Source of the DNA: Crossiella equi
GTDB taxonomy: Bacteria; Actinomycetota; Actinomycetes; Mycobacteriales; Pseudonocardiaceae
Length of the DNA stretch: 64,000 bases
Assembly: GCF_017876755.1 (NCBI RefSeq)
Contig: NZ_JAGIOO010000001.1
Span: 4,511,786-4,575,785, forward strand
Reading direction: 5' to 3'
Position 1 is the stretch's first letter. Every line of letters starts with the position of its first letter. Positions 8,925-16,947 of the stretch are shown piece by piece. The notes beneath the pieces were generated by a model. That model was not told where the DNA came from. It did not search any database and saw only the letters and a program-made list of their open reading frames with translations. Made by a program: the position numbers and the translations under genes.

Positions 8925-9719
8925 ATGAGTGAGATGCCCAAGGCCTCCGCGCTGCGTCGCTGGTGGTGGCGGGCGGCGACGTGGCAGCGCCTGTTCAGCA
9001 CCACCGGCGGCACGCTCGCGGTGCTCGCCCTGGTCAGCGCCGCGATGTCGCTACCGGTCGCCCCGCCCGCACCCGCCGACCCGCTGGCCGCGCCCAACCC
9101 CGTGTCCCCGTTGAGCTCCCCCGATCCGGTCACGCCGAGCCCGCTGGACTCGGGCCAGCAGAGCAGCGCCCGGCCGCCCGCCTGGGCCAGCAAGTCGCTC
9201 ACCGTCTCCCAGGTGCACGACGCGAACACGATCACCGGCACCACCGAGCGCGGCGACCGCGTCACCGTGCAGGTCAAGGGTGCGCCGCGCACCGCCGAGA
9301 CCCCCGGCTGCGCCAAGGACGACGTCGCCAAGTTCGCGGAGAAGGAGCTGCTGGGCAAGCAGGTCGGCCTGCTGGACCTGGTCGAGGGCACCGACGGCGC
9401 GGCCGCCCGCATCTTCACCTCGGGCCACGAGTACTCCCAGCTGCTCAACGACTTCCTGGCGCACTGCCGCAAGCCCACCGGCACGCCCGCCCCGGCGGCC
9501 CCGCCGTCCCCCAGCCCGCAGCCGAACAGCCAAGGCGGCGGCGGTGCGCGGGAGCCCGGCGACCCGACCGCGAACACCCCCACCCCGTCCGAGCCCGCGC
9601 CGCACTACAAGAACTGCGCGCAGGTCCGGAAGGCGGGCAAGGCACCACTGCTGCGCGACCAGCCGGGCTACCGGCCGGAGCTGGACAAGGACGGCGACGG
9701 GGTTGCCTGTGACCGGTGA
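8925..9719 (+). CDS. secreted or anchored protein with SNase-like and excalibur domains
   Basis: 264 aa. A basic N-terminus and a hydrophobic segment (about residues 27-45) direct it out of the cytoplasm or anchor it. A Pro/Ser linker follows. Residues about 88-160 resemble a reduced staphylococcal-nuclease fold (VHDANTITG, then VQVKGAPRTAETPGC) but the catalytic Arg/Asp/Glu set is not recognisable, so activity is doubtful. A second Pro-rich linker leads to a C-terminal excalibur calcium-binding domain: YKNCAQVRKAGKAP and DKDGDGVACDR. ATG start with AGGAGA upstream. The stop overlaps the next gene by 11 nt. Confidence 0.82.
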   Translation: MSEMPKASALRRWWWRAATWQRLFSTTGGTLAVLALVSAAMSLPVAPPAPADPLAAPNPVSPLSSPDPVTPSPLDSGQQSSARPPAWASKSLTVSQVHDANTITGTTERGDRVTVQVKGAPRTAETPGCAKDDVAKFAEKELLGKQVGLLDLVEGTDGAAARIFTSGHEYSQLLNDFLAHCRKPTGTPAPAAPPSPSPQPNSQGGGGAREPGDPTANTPTPSEPAPHYKNCAQVRKAGKAPLLRDQPGYRPELDKDGDGVACDR

Positions 9720-10377
9720 GCACTCCGAGGACGCGGCGGTCACCGCGTTGACCGAGTGGCAGCGCGAGCCCGACCGGGCCTACGGCTGCCCGGTCGGTCA
9801 CGGCGAGCTGCAGCCGACCCGCAACGGCACCGGGCGGCTGTCCCTGGTGTGCCTGGAGTGCGCGCACACGCTGCCGGTGGACCCGTCGCTGGTCACCGAG
9901 GTCCTCGGCGAGGCGCCCCCACCCGGGCACGAGGTGCTGGAGCAGCCGGAGCTGCCCGACGGGCGCACCCCGCGCGGGCTGTGCGCGGACGGCACCGTGC
10001 GCACCACCGGCTGGCTGCTGGTGGGCCGCCGCCCGGTGCCCTCGCCGGTGCTCGCCGCCCTGGCCGCGGTGGCCGTGCTGACCCCCGTGCTCGGTGTGCT
10101 CGGGCTGGTCATCGGCCTGGTGGCGGGCTTCGGCGGCTGGCTGCTGCTCACCACCTGGCTGCAACCGGCCTCCACCTTCGTCGCGGGCCCGGCCGTGCTC
10201 GCCTCCGTGGTGCGCCCCGGCCAGTGGGCCCGCCTGTACGGCACGCTCGGCCCGGTCGGGCAGGTCTCCGGCACCGCGGCCACCTCGGCGGGCGACCTGG
10301 TGGTGCGCTTCCGGGGTGGGCGGCAGATCGTGGCCTCGCCCACCGACGAGCTGGTCATCGTCGAGCTGGTGAACTAG
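9709..10377 (+). CDS. zinc-ribbon-like two-TM membrane protein
   Basis: 222 aa, unknown function. The N-terminal 50 residues hold two Cys-containing knuckles (CPVGH and CLEC) that could form a zinc ribbon. The middle has two adjacent hydrophobic segments (about residues 105-150), and the C-terminal third is a small beta-rich domain. GTG at 9709 overlaps the excalibur gene by 11 nt, so translation is probably coupled. Alternative starts further in would break the Cys pair. Confidence 0.7.
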   Translation: MTGEHSEDAAVTALTEWQREPDRAYGCPVGHGELQPTRNGTGRLSLVCLECAHTLPVDPSLVTEVLGEAPPPGHEVLEQPELPDGRTPRGLCADGTVRTTGWLLVGRRPVPSPVLAALAAVAVLTPVLGVLGLVIGLVAGFGGWLLLTTWLQPASTFVAGPAVLASVVRPGQWARLYGTLGPVGQVSGTAATSAGDLVVRFRGGRQIVASPTDELVIVELVN

Positions 10378-10433
10378 GCAGGTGACTCACCCACTTGGCG
10401 CTAGACCAGGTGGAACTTTCACCAAACACTAGA

Positions 10434-10471
10434 GATAACCGAGCGCATCTGATTCGTAACTCTCAGTTATC
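10434..10471. promoter_or_regulatory. inverted repeat upstream of the amidase
   Basis: GATAACCGAG and CTCAGTTATC match as an inverted repeat at 9 of 10 positions with an 18-nt spacer, 29 nt before the amidase start. It may be an operator or a leader hairpin. Confidence 0.35.
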
Positions 10472-10499
10472 CACCCACGTTGAGCTTGGGGTGATCACC

Positions 10500-11333
10500 A
10501 TGGCTCACGCATTGACCTGGATGGCGACCGTGCTCCGGCAGGCCGGACTGGCCGTCCAGGAGGTGGCCGGTTGGCAGGACAGGGGCCACGGCAACGTCTC
10601 CGACATCCGCGGCGTGATGATGCACCACACGGCGGGCCCGGCGATCGGGAACTTCCCATCGCTGGACGTCGTGGTCAACGGCAGGCCCAGCCTGAAGGGC
10701 CCGCTGTCCAACCTGGGCCTGGCCCGGGACGGCACCTGGTACGTCATCGCGGCCGGGCTGGCCTACCACGCGGGCGCCGGGTACGTCGCCTGGTGCGGCC
10801 GGGACAACGGCAACAACCACATCATCGGCATCGAGGCCGAGTCCACCGGACGCGGCGACTGGACACAGGAACAGCAGGACGTCTACCCCCGAGGGGTCGC
10901 CGTGCTGCTCCGCCACCTACGCCTGGGCGTCGAGCGGGCGATCGCGCACAAGGAGTGGGCGCCCTCCCGCAAGATCGACCCGGCGGGCTGGCCCGGCGAC
11001 ATGGACGGCTTCCGGGCGGGCGTCGCGCAGTGGATCAACGGTGACCAGTTCCAGCAGTCCGACCGGGACAGACTGATCCGATTAGAGCAGGCCGTCGACG
11101 AGCTGCGTCGATGGCCCATGGGCGGCCCGAGGATGATCCGGCACGAGGCGACCGGGTCCCAGTGGCTGTACGTCCCCGGCTGCGTGCTGGTCGCCCTGCG
11201 AGGAGAAGAGGACGTGACCTTCCACGGCAACCACCGCCTGGCGGGTCAGAGCGATCCGATCGCACTGGACACCGACTCGATCCGGCGGCTGGCCGGGCTG
11301 GTGCCGCACGTGATCGGGGAGCTGCCAGCCTGA
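10500..11333 (+). CDS. phage-type N-acetylmuramoyl-L-alanine amidase
   Basis: 277 aa. The first ~180 residues are an Amidase_2 (PGRP-like) zinc hydrolase that cuts between MurNAc and L-Ala: the zinc ligands are expected in MHHTAGP, YHAGAGY and IAHKEWAPSRKIDPAG. This fold and the absence of a signal peptide resemble actinophage endolysins. The C-terminal ~90 residues (after a short coiled segment DRLIRLEQAVDELRRW) form an unrecognised domain. ATG at 10500 with GGGGTGA upstream; GTG at 10491 is possible. No holin, terminase or tail genes are nearby, so this looks like a domesticated lysin rather than part of a prophage. Confidence 0.85.
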   Translation: MAHALTWMATVLRQAGLAVQEVAGWQDRGHGNVSDIRGVMMHHTAGPAIGNFPSLDVVVNGRPSLKGPLSNLGLARDGTWYVIAAGLAYHAGAGYVAWCGRDNGNNHIIGIEAESTGRGDWTQEQQDVYPRGVAVLLRHLRLGVERAIAHKEWAPSRKIDPAGWPGDMDGFRAGVAQWINGDQFQQSDRDRLIRLEQAVDELRRWPMGGPRMIRHEATGSQWLYVPGCVLVALRGEEDVTFHGNHRLAGQSDPIALDTDSIRRLAGLVPHVIGELPA

Positions 11334-11337
11334 GCCC

Positions 11338-11751
11338 CTAGATGGCGCGTGCGAGGCGGGGGCTCGGCGCACCGGCGGGGATCCCGGCCTGCACCGCGGC
11401 GGCGAACACGTGGCCCGCCCGGTGGGAGCGCACCGCGTAGACGGTGCCCGCGGACTGGATCACCACGGTGTGGCCGAGCCAGCCGCCCGCGTCGACGCTG
11501 GCGATCTGCGAGTACAGCACCGACAGCTTCCAGCCCCGGGGGCCCGCCGCGAGCACCCGGCGGTTGGTGGCCACCACGACCACGGGCCCGGCGCCGGACA
11601 GGAACCCGGACACGGCGGCCCGGACCCGTTCGCCCGTGCCGAGCAGGCCTTCCAGCATCTGGGTGGTCGCCCCGTGCTTCACCCTGAGTCGCCGGGGTAG
11701 GACGGTGAGATGTTCTTCCAGGTCAGAACGCATGCGGGGAGTCTTCGCCAT
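11338..11751 (-). CDS. PH-like domain protein
   Basis: 137 aa, small soluble protein. Residues about 30-120 have the strand pattern of bacterial PH domains (LLGTGERVRAAVSGFL, VVVVATNRRVLAAGP, VLYSQIASVDAGGW), a family of unknown function often linked to membranes or stress. ATG 11751 behind GGGGTGG. It ends 4 nt from the convergent amidase stop. Transcribed in the same direction as cspA but separated by a strong terminator. Confidence 0.75.
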   Translation of the reverse strand: MAKTPRMRSDLEEHLTVLPRRLRVKHGATTQMLEGLLGTGERVRAAVSGFLSGAGPVVVVATNRRVLAAGPRGWKLSVLYSQIASVDAGGWLGHTVVIQSAGTVYAVRSHRAGHVFAAAVQAGIPAGAPSPRLARAI

Positions 11752-11870
11752 CGGACCACCCCGTGGAATCACCCATTTGGGTGCAACTAGCGCAGGCAAA
11801 CGGTTAACCGCAAGAGTCCCGCCGAGTGATCTTGCGCACGGAATCCATACAGACCGTAGTTGCCCAGACA

Positions 11871-11908
11871 CACGAAAGGCCCACGCCGAGCGGCGTGGGC
11901 CTTTCGTG
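11871..11908. terminator. cspA terminator (bidirectional)
   Basis: A perfect 17-bp stem (GGCGTGGGCCTTTCGTG and its complement) with a GAGC loop. It includes AAA on one arm and TTT on the other and lies 36 nt past the cspA stop. Among the strongest hairpins in the window. Confidence 0.9.
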
Positions 11909-11943
11909 GTGAAGATCAGATTCACACAGCCGGCTCAATGAGC

Positions 11944-12147
11944 TCAGACGGCGCGGACCTGGTCAGCCTGCGGGCCCTTGGGACCCTGGGTGATCTCGAA
12001 CTCCACCTGCTGGTTCTCCTCCAGCGAGCGGTAGCCCTTGGCCACGATGGCCGAGTAGTGCACGAACACGTCCGGTCCGCCGTCTTCCTGAGCGATGAAG
12101 CCGAAGCCCTTCTCGCTGTTGAACCACTTGACAGTGCCACGAGCCAT
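11944..12147 (-). CDS. cspA: cold-shock protein
   Basis: 67-aa single-stranded nucleic-acid-binding protein that melts RNA structure. RNP1 (KGFGFI) and RNP2 (VFVHYSAI) are intact, with the [15 protein letters not shown]-terminus. AAGGAGA precedes the ATG. The 5' region up to about 12420 is non-coding and hairpin-rich, as often seen for csp genes, and contains an intrinsic-terminator-like element (separate entry). The neighbourhood with topA and a helicase is also found around the mycobacterial cspA. Confidence 0.97.
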   Translation of the reverse strand: MARGTVKWFNSEKGFGFIAQEDGGPDVFVHYSAIVAKGYRSLEENQQVEFEITQGPKGPQADQVRAV

Positions 12148-12236
12148 TTTATCTCTCCTTGCAGGGCCGATCCCACGCCCAGGTTGGTGGCGTGGTCATA
12201 GTCAAGATCCGCCCTTTCCCCGAAGGGTTCGGCATA

Positions 12237-12266
12237 CAAGAAAACCCGTGGTCATAAGCCCACGGG
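12237..12266 (-). terminator. intrinsic terminator or attenuator in the cspA leader
   Basis: Reading leftward, CCCGTGG, an 8-nt loop and CCACGGG form a perfect stem followed by TTTTCTTG. This is the most classical terminator in the window, 90 nt before cspA. It either ends the upstream gene at 12434-12934 or acts as an attenuator in the cspA leader. The rest of the region 12148-12433 has smaller hairpins and no open frame I believe in. Confidence 0.6.
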
Positions 12267-12433
12267 CGCTCAGAGCAAAGCCGACTACGACTAGCAAAGC
12301 GTAGCGCAGAACCGCTCTCCCGAGGAGAGATCGAGATAACGAGAGTGATCCAGAACACTACGCCTTCGTTATGAACAGCGGAACGTGTGGAAGTACATCG
12401 GCTGTCCAGGTGAACTTTCCGCTTTAGTGCGGA

Positions 12434-12934
12434 TCACCCACAGTTGTCGACCATGCTCAGCCACCCCGGGACCGGCACTCCGCGCCTCCGGCAGACCCCC
12501 AGCAACTGCTCGATGAGCTGCGCCGCGGTCACCAGCCCCCACACCAGGACGGCGTCGGGCCGGGCGTCGACCACCCGCCCGGCGAACTCGGCGGCCCCGG
12601 CCGGGTCCCCGTCGGCCTCCCGCTGCACGGCGGTCAGCACGAGCTCCCTGGCCAGCTCGACCTCGGGCGCCCCGGCCTGCCCGTCCGGCCGGGCCTCCAG
12701 CTTCACGGACAGCGTCCCGGCCAGGTCCCAGCCGACCTCGTGCACCATGGCCACCGCCCCGCGGACCAAGGCGTGCACCAGCTCCACCAGCCCGCCCCGC
12801 CCTTCGGTCGAGGCCTCGGCGAGCACGTCACGGGTGGTCACGAGGTCATGCGCCCGGAGCGCGAGCAGCAGCGCCACGGCCCGCTCCCGCGCCAGGGCAC
12901 CCTCTTCGGCTTCCGGTTGCACAAGGCGCATCAT
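12434..12934 (-). CDS. conserved-looking helical protein of unknown function
   Basis: 166 aa, unrecognised. The sequence is Ala/Glu/Leu-rich and looks all-helical, without a signal peptide or membrane segment. Codon position bias fits a real gene, and the frame ends just before the cspA leader. ATG at 12934 (or the next ATG at 12931) is chosen because the preceding 15 residues of open frame are low-quality; the Shine-Dalgarno sequence is weak (GGGGCC). Divergent from the CNNM gene. Confidence 0.6.
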   Translation of the reverse strand: MMRLVQPEAEEGALARERAVALLLALRAHDLVTTRDVLAEASTEGRGGLVELVHALVRGAVAMVHEVGWDLAGTLSVKLEARPDGQAGAPEVELARELVLTAVQREADGDPAGAAEFAGRVVDARPDAVLVWGLVTAAQLIEQLLGVCRRRGVPVPGWLSMVDNCG

Positions 12935-13048
12935 GCTGGGCCCCGGCCCGTACGCAAACCCAGAGACCGCCCGCGCCCTCGCCAGGTGGCGCGCCGACGC
13001 CGCACACGCGGGATGACCGGATCGGGCGGCATTAGTCTTGTCGCCACC

Positions 13049-14332
13049 ATGGACGGCTACTGGTTCAACCTCGCACTCGTCGCGTTCCTGATCTTGGTAA
13101 ACGCCCTCTTCGCGGGCAGTGAGATCGCGCTGATCTCCCTGCGCGAGGGGCAGCTGCGGCAGCTGGAGCGCAGTGGCGGGCGCACCGCCCGGGTCCTGCT
13201 GCGGCTCACCCGGGACCCCAACCGGTTCCTCGCGGCGATCCAGCTGGCGATCACGCTCTCCGGGGCGCTGGCCTCGGCGACCGCGGCGGTCACCCTGGCC
13301 CAGCCGCTGATCCCCGCGCTCGGGTTCGCCGGGGATGCCGCCGGGCCGCTCGCGGTGGCGCTGGTGACGCTCGTGCTGACCTTCTTCACCCTGGTCTTCG
13401 GCGAGCTCGCGCCCAAGCGCCTGGCCATGCAGTACGCCCACCGGTGGGCGATGCTCGTGGCCCGGCCCCTGGACCTGATCGCCACCATCGCCCGGCCCGC
13501 GATCTGGGCGCTGAGCCAGTCCACCAACGTGGTGGTGCGGTTGTTCGGCGGCAACCCGGACGCCGGGTCCGAGCAGCTGAGCCCGGAGGAGCTGCGCGAC
13601 CTGGTGGTCGGGCACCGTGGGCTCAACGCCGAGCAGCGCATGATCATCACCGGCGCGCTGGAGATCCACGAGCGGCTGCTGCGCCACGTGCTGGTGCCCC
13701 GCCGCAGCGTGGTGGTCATCCCGGCCGACGCCACGCCCCAGGAGGCGCGCACGATCCTGGCCGAGTCCGGGCACTCCCGCGCGCCCGTGGTGCGCAGCGG
13801 GCACCTGGACGACGTCGCGGGCCTGGTGCACCTGCGCGACCTGCTCGAGGACGGTGCCACCGTGCTGGAGCGCACCCGTCCGGCCACGATCTTCCCGGAC
13901 ACCCTGCGCGTGTCCGACGCCCTGCGGCAGTTCAAGGCCACGCACCAGCAGTTCGCGCTGGTGGTCGACGAGCGCGGCGCGGTGGACGGCATCGTCACGT
14001 TGGAGGACCTGCTCGAGGAGATCGTCGGCGAGATCTACGACGAGACCGACCGCGACATCCTCTCCGTGCAGACCGACGAGGACGGAACCCTGTTGCTGCC
14101 CGGGACCTTCCCGGTGCACGATCTGGTCGACCTCGGGGTGGAGCTCACCGACGCTCCCGCCGGCGACTACACCACCATCGCCGGGCTGGCGCTGATCGCG
14201 TTGCGCCGCATCCCGGACAAGGCCGGTGACAAGGTCGAGCTCGCCGACTGGACCATCGAGGTCACCGCGGTCGACCGGCACGCCATCACCGCGGTCCGCT
14301 TGCGCCCCAAGAGGAAACCCGCGGAGGACTGA
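13049..14332 (+). CDS. CNNM/CorC-type membrane protein with CBS domains
   Basis: 427 aa. The order is: DUF21 membrane domain with about four segments (residues 1-150, including NALFAGSEIALISL and FGELAPKRLAMQ), a CBS pair (about 205-330, including the segments RRSVVVIPADATPQEA and GIVTLEDLLEEIVGEIYDE), and a C-terminal CorC/HlyC domain (about 345-420). Members of this family are implicated in Mg/Co export, although many are called hemolysins. ATG 13049 chosen; ATG 13013 would add 12 residues. The ASCH gene starts 1 nt after its stop. Confidence 0.88.
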   Translation: MDGYWFNLALVAFLILVNALFAGSEIALISLREGQLRQLERSGGRTARVLLRLTRDPNRFLAAIQLAITLSGALASATAAVTLAQPLIPALGFAGDAAGPLAVALVTLVLTFFTLVFGELAPKRLAMQYAHRWAMLVARPLDLIATIARPAIWALSQSTNVVVRLFGGNPDAGSEQLSPEELRDLVVGHRGLNAEQRMIITGALEIHERLLRHVLVPRRSVVVIPADATPQEARTILAESGHSRAPVVRSGHLDDVAGLVHLRDLLEDGATVLERTRPATIFPDTLRVSDALRQFKATHQQFALVVDERGAVDGIVTLEDLLEEIVGEIYDETDRDILSVQTDEDGTLLLPGTFPVHDLVDLGVELTDAPAGDYTTIAGLALIALRRIPDKAGDKVELADWTIEVTAVDRHAITAVRLRPKRKPAED

Positions 14333-14333
14333 C

Positions 14334-14735
14334 ATGGCCTGGCCCCGGTGCGACGGCAAGCGCGTGCTCGGCCTCGGGGTGCCGGGCGAGCAGCGGGACT
14401 GGCTCAACGACTGCGTGCTCAACGGGAACAAGCGCGCCACCGCGGGTCTGCTCGAGACCGACTACGAGCCCGAGGGCGAGGCGCTGGAGCACGTCGGCGA
14501 GCTGCTCGCGCTGGTGGACAGCGAGGACGGCTACCTGCGCACGGTCGAGGTCACGCACGTGTCGGTGGTGCCCTTCGGCGAGGTGCCGTTCTCCTTCGCC
14601 GAGGCCGAGGGCGAGGGGTTCCGCTCGATCGAGCACTGGCGCGAGGCACACGCGGGGTTCTGGGCGGGCGCGGGTGCCACCGTGACCCCGGAGTCGGCCG
14701 TCGCGCTCATCCACTTCCGCGTGCTCGACCACTGA
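14334..14735 (+). CDS. ASCH domain protein
   Basis: 133 aa. The ASCH (PUA-like, presumed RNA-binding) fold is suggested by the size, the early NGNKRATAGLL segment (the family has a conserved G-x-K-x-x-T here), and the final strand VALIHFRVL. The segment FRSIEHWREAHAGFW is also typical of the family. The ATG lies 1 nt beyond the stop of the CNNM gene, with GGAGG upstream, so both are cotranscribed. Its last 29 nt overlap the convergent membrane protein gene. Confidence 0.8.
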   Translation: MAWPRCDGKRVLGLGVPGEQRDWLNDCVLNGNKRATAGLLETDYEPEGEALEHVGELLALVDSEDGYLRTVEVTHVSVVPFGEVPFSFAEAEGEGFRSIEHWREAHAGFWAGAGATVTPESAVALIHFRVLDH

Positions 14736-15087
14736 CCGCGCGCACGAGGGCGGCCGCGGCGAGGTAGCCGAGCGCACCGGCCAGCACCAGCAACACCGGT
14801 GTGCCGGGCTGCCACGCGACCGTGTCCAGCGCCCGGCCGAGCGCGAGCACCGCCGCACCGATCGCGACCCCGAGCAGGGCGGTCGGCCAGGGGTGGCCGT
14901 CCCGGCGCAGGGCCAGGGCGCTCAGCACCGTGCCGACGACCAGCGTCACCGGCAGCAGCACCATGGCCAAGCCGAGGCAGGCGAACCCCTCCGGCGTGCA
15001 CACCGTCCCCGAGGCGAGCAGCAGGGTGAGGAGTGCCAGCACCAGTCCCAGGGCGGCCCCGACCGAGGTGGCGAACAGCAGGCGCAT
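14707..15087 (-). CDS. small integral membrane protein
   Basis: 126 aa with four predicted membrane segments (about 2-27, 38-60, 67-86 and 92-115). No motif recognised. Two cysteines lie in the loop after TM1 (TVCTPEGFACLG) and could form a disulfide outside the cell. Ends inside the convergent ASCH gene. ATG at 15087. Confidence 0.65.
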   Translation of the reverse strand: MRLLFATSVGAALGLVLALLTLLLASGTVCTPEGFACLGLAMVLLPVTLVVGTVLSALALRRDGHPWPTALLGVAIGAAVLALGRALDTVAWQPGTPVLLVLAGALGYLAAAALVRAVSGRARGSG

Positions 15088-15145
15088 GCCCGGGGGGTGC
15101 CCGGCGCGGGCCTCGGAGAATCTTCTGGAAATCGGTCTGAGAATT

Positions 15146-15182
15146 AGGACCGAAGTTGTCCTCTTAGCTGACTAATGTAGTC
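15146..15182. promoter_or_regulatory. two small palindromes in the DinB gene promoter region
   Basis: AGGAC-N7-GTCCT (15146-15162) and GACTA-ATG-TAGTC (15170-15182) lie in AT-richer DNA 32-68 nt before the first DinB gene. They are candidate operator or promoter elements. Confidence 0.35.
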
Positions 15183-15213
15183 CTCACCAGCCCAGATGGA
15201 GAGGAACCCCGAG

Positions 15214-15738
15214 ATGACCAGCACCGACACCACCACCACCGAGGCCCCCGTGACCGGCGAGCGCGCGGACCTGCTCGAGGCCCTGAACCAGGTGCGCTTC
15301 TTCCTCCGGCACACCGCGCAGAACCTGACCGAGGACCAGGCGAACACCCGCAGCACGGTCAGCGAGCTGACGATCGCCAAGCTGCTCAAGCACGTGGCCC
15401 AGGTCGAGGAGACCTGGGTGGACTTCATCCTGGAGGGCCCGAAGCCGGTCTCCGAGGACCCGGCCGAGTGGGTGGAGCACTGGCTGGTCAAGGAGGAGGA
15501 GACCCTGGCGGTGCTGCTGGCCCGCTACGAGGAGGTCGCGGCGCGCACCGACCGCGTGATCACCGAGCTGCCGAGCCTGGACATCACCCACAAGCTGCCG
15601 GAGGCCCCGTGGTTCGAGCCGGGCAAGTCCTGGTCGGCACGCCGCGTGGTGGCCCACCTGATCGCCGAGATCGCCCAGCACACCGGCCACGCGGACATCA
15701 TCCGCGAGTCGATCGACGGCCAGAAGTCGATGGGCTGA
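15214..15738 (+). CDS. DinB/DUF664 family protein, copy 1
   Basis: 174 aa. Four-helix DinB-type metal-binding fold: the first metal histidine is in LLKHVAQVEETW and the other two in IAQHTGHADIIRE. In actinobacteria such proteins are often thiol (mycothiol)-dependent transferases, but the substrate cannot be read from sequence. I take the second ATG (15214) because GGAGAGGA lies 8 nt ahead of it; ATG 15196 would overlap that signal. Followed 4 nt later by a paralog. Confidence 0.85.
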   Translation: MTSTDTTTTEAPVTGERADLLEALNQVRFFLRHTAQNLTEDQANTRSTVSELTIAKLLKHVAQVEETWVDFILEGPKPVSEDPAEWVEHWLVKEEETLAVLLARYEEVAARTDRVITELPSLDITHKLPEAPWFEPGKSWSARRVVAHLIAEIAQHTGHADIIRESIDGQKSMG

Positions 15739-15742
15739 CCCC

Positions 15743-16252
15743 GTGCAGGGGGAACGCGCGGATCTGGTGGCAGCACTGGCAAGGGCCCGCCACCAGCTCC
15801 GCCGCAGCGCGGAGGGCCTGACGCTGGCGCAGGCCACCCGTCGCACCACGGTCAGCGAGCTGACCCTGGCGGGCTTGCTGAAACACCTGGCCGACGCCGA
15901 GGAGTCCTGGATGCACTTCGCGGTCCACGGCGCGATGGGCATGAACTACACCCAGGCCTACTTCGACCAGACCTTCACCCCGGCCGAGACCGACACCCTG
16001 GAAAGCCTGCTGGCGCGCTACGCGGCGGTGGCCCGGCACACCGACGAGATCATCACAACCGCGGACACCCTGGACACCAGCCACCAGCTGCCCGAAGCCC
16101 CGTGGTTCTACCCGGACCAGTCCTGGTCGATGCGCCGGGTGGTGGCGATGCTGATCGCGGAAACCGCCCAGCACGCGGGCCACGCCAGCCTCATCCGCGA
16201 GTCCCTGGACGGCAAGCGCCCCGCGGACGACCTCCCCCGGGCCGCGACCTAG
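15743..16252 (+). CDS. DinB/DUF664 family protein, copy 2
   Basis: 169 aa, clearly a tandem paralog of the gene before it: both carry GERADL near the start, TVSELT, LLKH, PEAPWF, SW-x-x-RRVVA and RES-x-DG-K in the same order. The metal ligands (LLKHLADAEESW and AQHAGHASLIRE) are kept. GTG start 4 nt after the previous stop, no Shine-Dalgarno sequence, so probably coupled. Its TAG overlaps the TAG of the convergent gene in one CTAG. Confidence 0.85.
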   Translation: MQGERADLVAALARARHQLRRSAEGLTLAQATRRTTVSELTLAGLLKHLADAEESWMHFAVHGAMGMNYTQAYFDQTFTPAETDTLESLLARYAAVARHTDEIITTADTLDTSHQLPEAPWFYPDQSWSMRRVVAMLIAETAQHAGHASLIRESLDGKRPADDLPRAAT

Positions 16253-16563
16253 AACCCGGACGCCCACCCGACGCAGTGCTTGCACCTCTTGTCGGCGACC
16301 CGGCTCGGGTTGTCCCCGCCGGTGGCCGGGATGGGCTCCTTGTTCCCCAACCGCTCCCAGGCCCGGGGCACCCCGCGGATCTCCCCCCACCCGGTGTAGT
16401 CGGTGTCCGAGTCGTGGTTGCACCCCCCGGGCAGGTGAGCCGTGTTGGTGCGACTGATGAGGATCAGCTCGGGCTCGCGCCGCACCACGACCCGCCGCCG
16501 GGTGTGCTCGCACTGACCAACCACCAGATCGCACCGTTCACATCGCGCCACAACAGAAGTCAC
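16249..16563 (-). CDS. small Cys-rich protein of unknown function
   Basis: 104 aa from GTG 16563. It begins with CERCDLVVGQCEH and ends with CKHCVG, so paired cysteines frame the protein and could bind zinc. The middle has no known motif. Stop overlaps the DinB stop (CTAG). An upstream extension of 26 codons is open but Pro/Arg-rich and unconvincing. Confidence 0.55.
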   Translation of the reverse strand: MTSVVARCERCDLVVGQCEHTRRRVVVRREPELILISRTNTAHLPGGCNHDSDTDYTGWGEIRGVPRAWERLGNKEPIPATGGDNPSRVADKRCKHCVGWASGF

Positions 16564-16659
16564 CCATCCATCATCCGGGTGACACCGACATCGGCCGGGC
16601 GATCCCGCAGGTCGGGGTGGAGGGCGATAAAGAACCCGCAACCGGGGCCGAACACGGAA

Positions 16660-16689
16660 CAGGGCGCCTCCGCGAACGGAAGCGCCCTG
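16660..16689 (-). terminator. terminator of the tRNA-Thr gene
   Basis: CAGGGCGC and GCGCCCTG plus an inner TCCG/CGGA pair around a CGAA tetraloop form a 12-bp stem with one mismatch, 13 nt past the 3' end of the tRNA on the leftward strand. Confidence 0.7.
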
Positions 16690-16701
16690 GTGTTCTCGCG
16701 A

Positions 16702-16774
16702 GCCGCCTAAGGGAGTCGAACCCTTGACCTACGCATTACGAGTGCGTCGCTCTAGCCGACTGAGCTAAGGCGGC
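16702..16774 (-). tRNA. tRNA-Thr (CGT anticodon)
   Basis: 73 nt without an encoded CCA. Acceptor stem GCCGCCT/AGGCGGC, D-stem GCTC/GAGC, anticodon stem ACGCA/TGCGT with loop CTCGTAA (anticodon CGT, reads ACG), and T-stem AAGGG/CCCTT with loop TTCGACT all pair perfectly. Confidence 0.97.
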
Positions 16775-16947
16775 GAGACGCGGTCAGTCTAGCGGCAACC
16801 ACCTCCGCCACCCAAACCGGTGCACACGAGCCGCCCCATCAGCCGTTTCCGCTGGTCAGAGGGCAGGTGCGTTACCCCGGTGCGGGGGCGTCGTTAGGGA
16901 GGGAGTGATGGCGGTCTCAGCGCCGAGGTGAGGAGGGGCCGGGGTTC

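Noticed and set aside
10500-11333. Prophage remnant
   Set aside because: Only the lysin-like gene is present; no integrase, attachment repeat, structural or packaging gene nearby.
12740-13048. N-terminal extension of the CNNM protein to 12740
   Set aside because: The extra residues are Arg/His/Pro-rich and overlap the divergent gene; the membrane domain begins properly at 13049.
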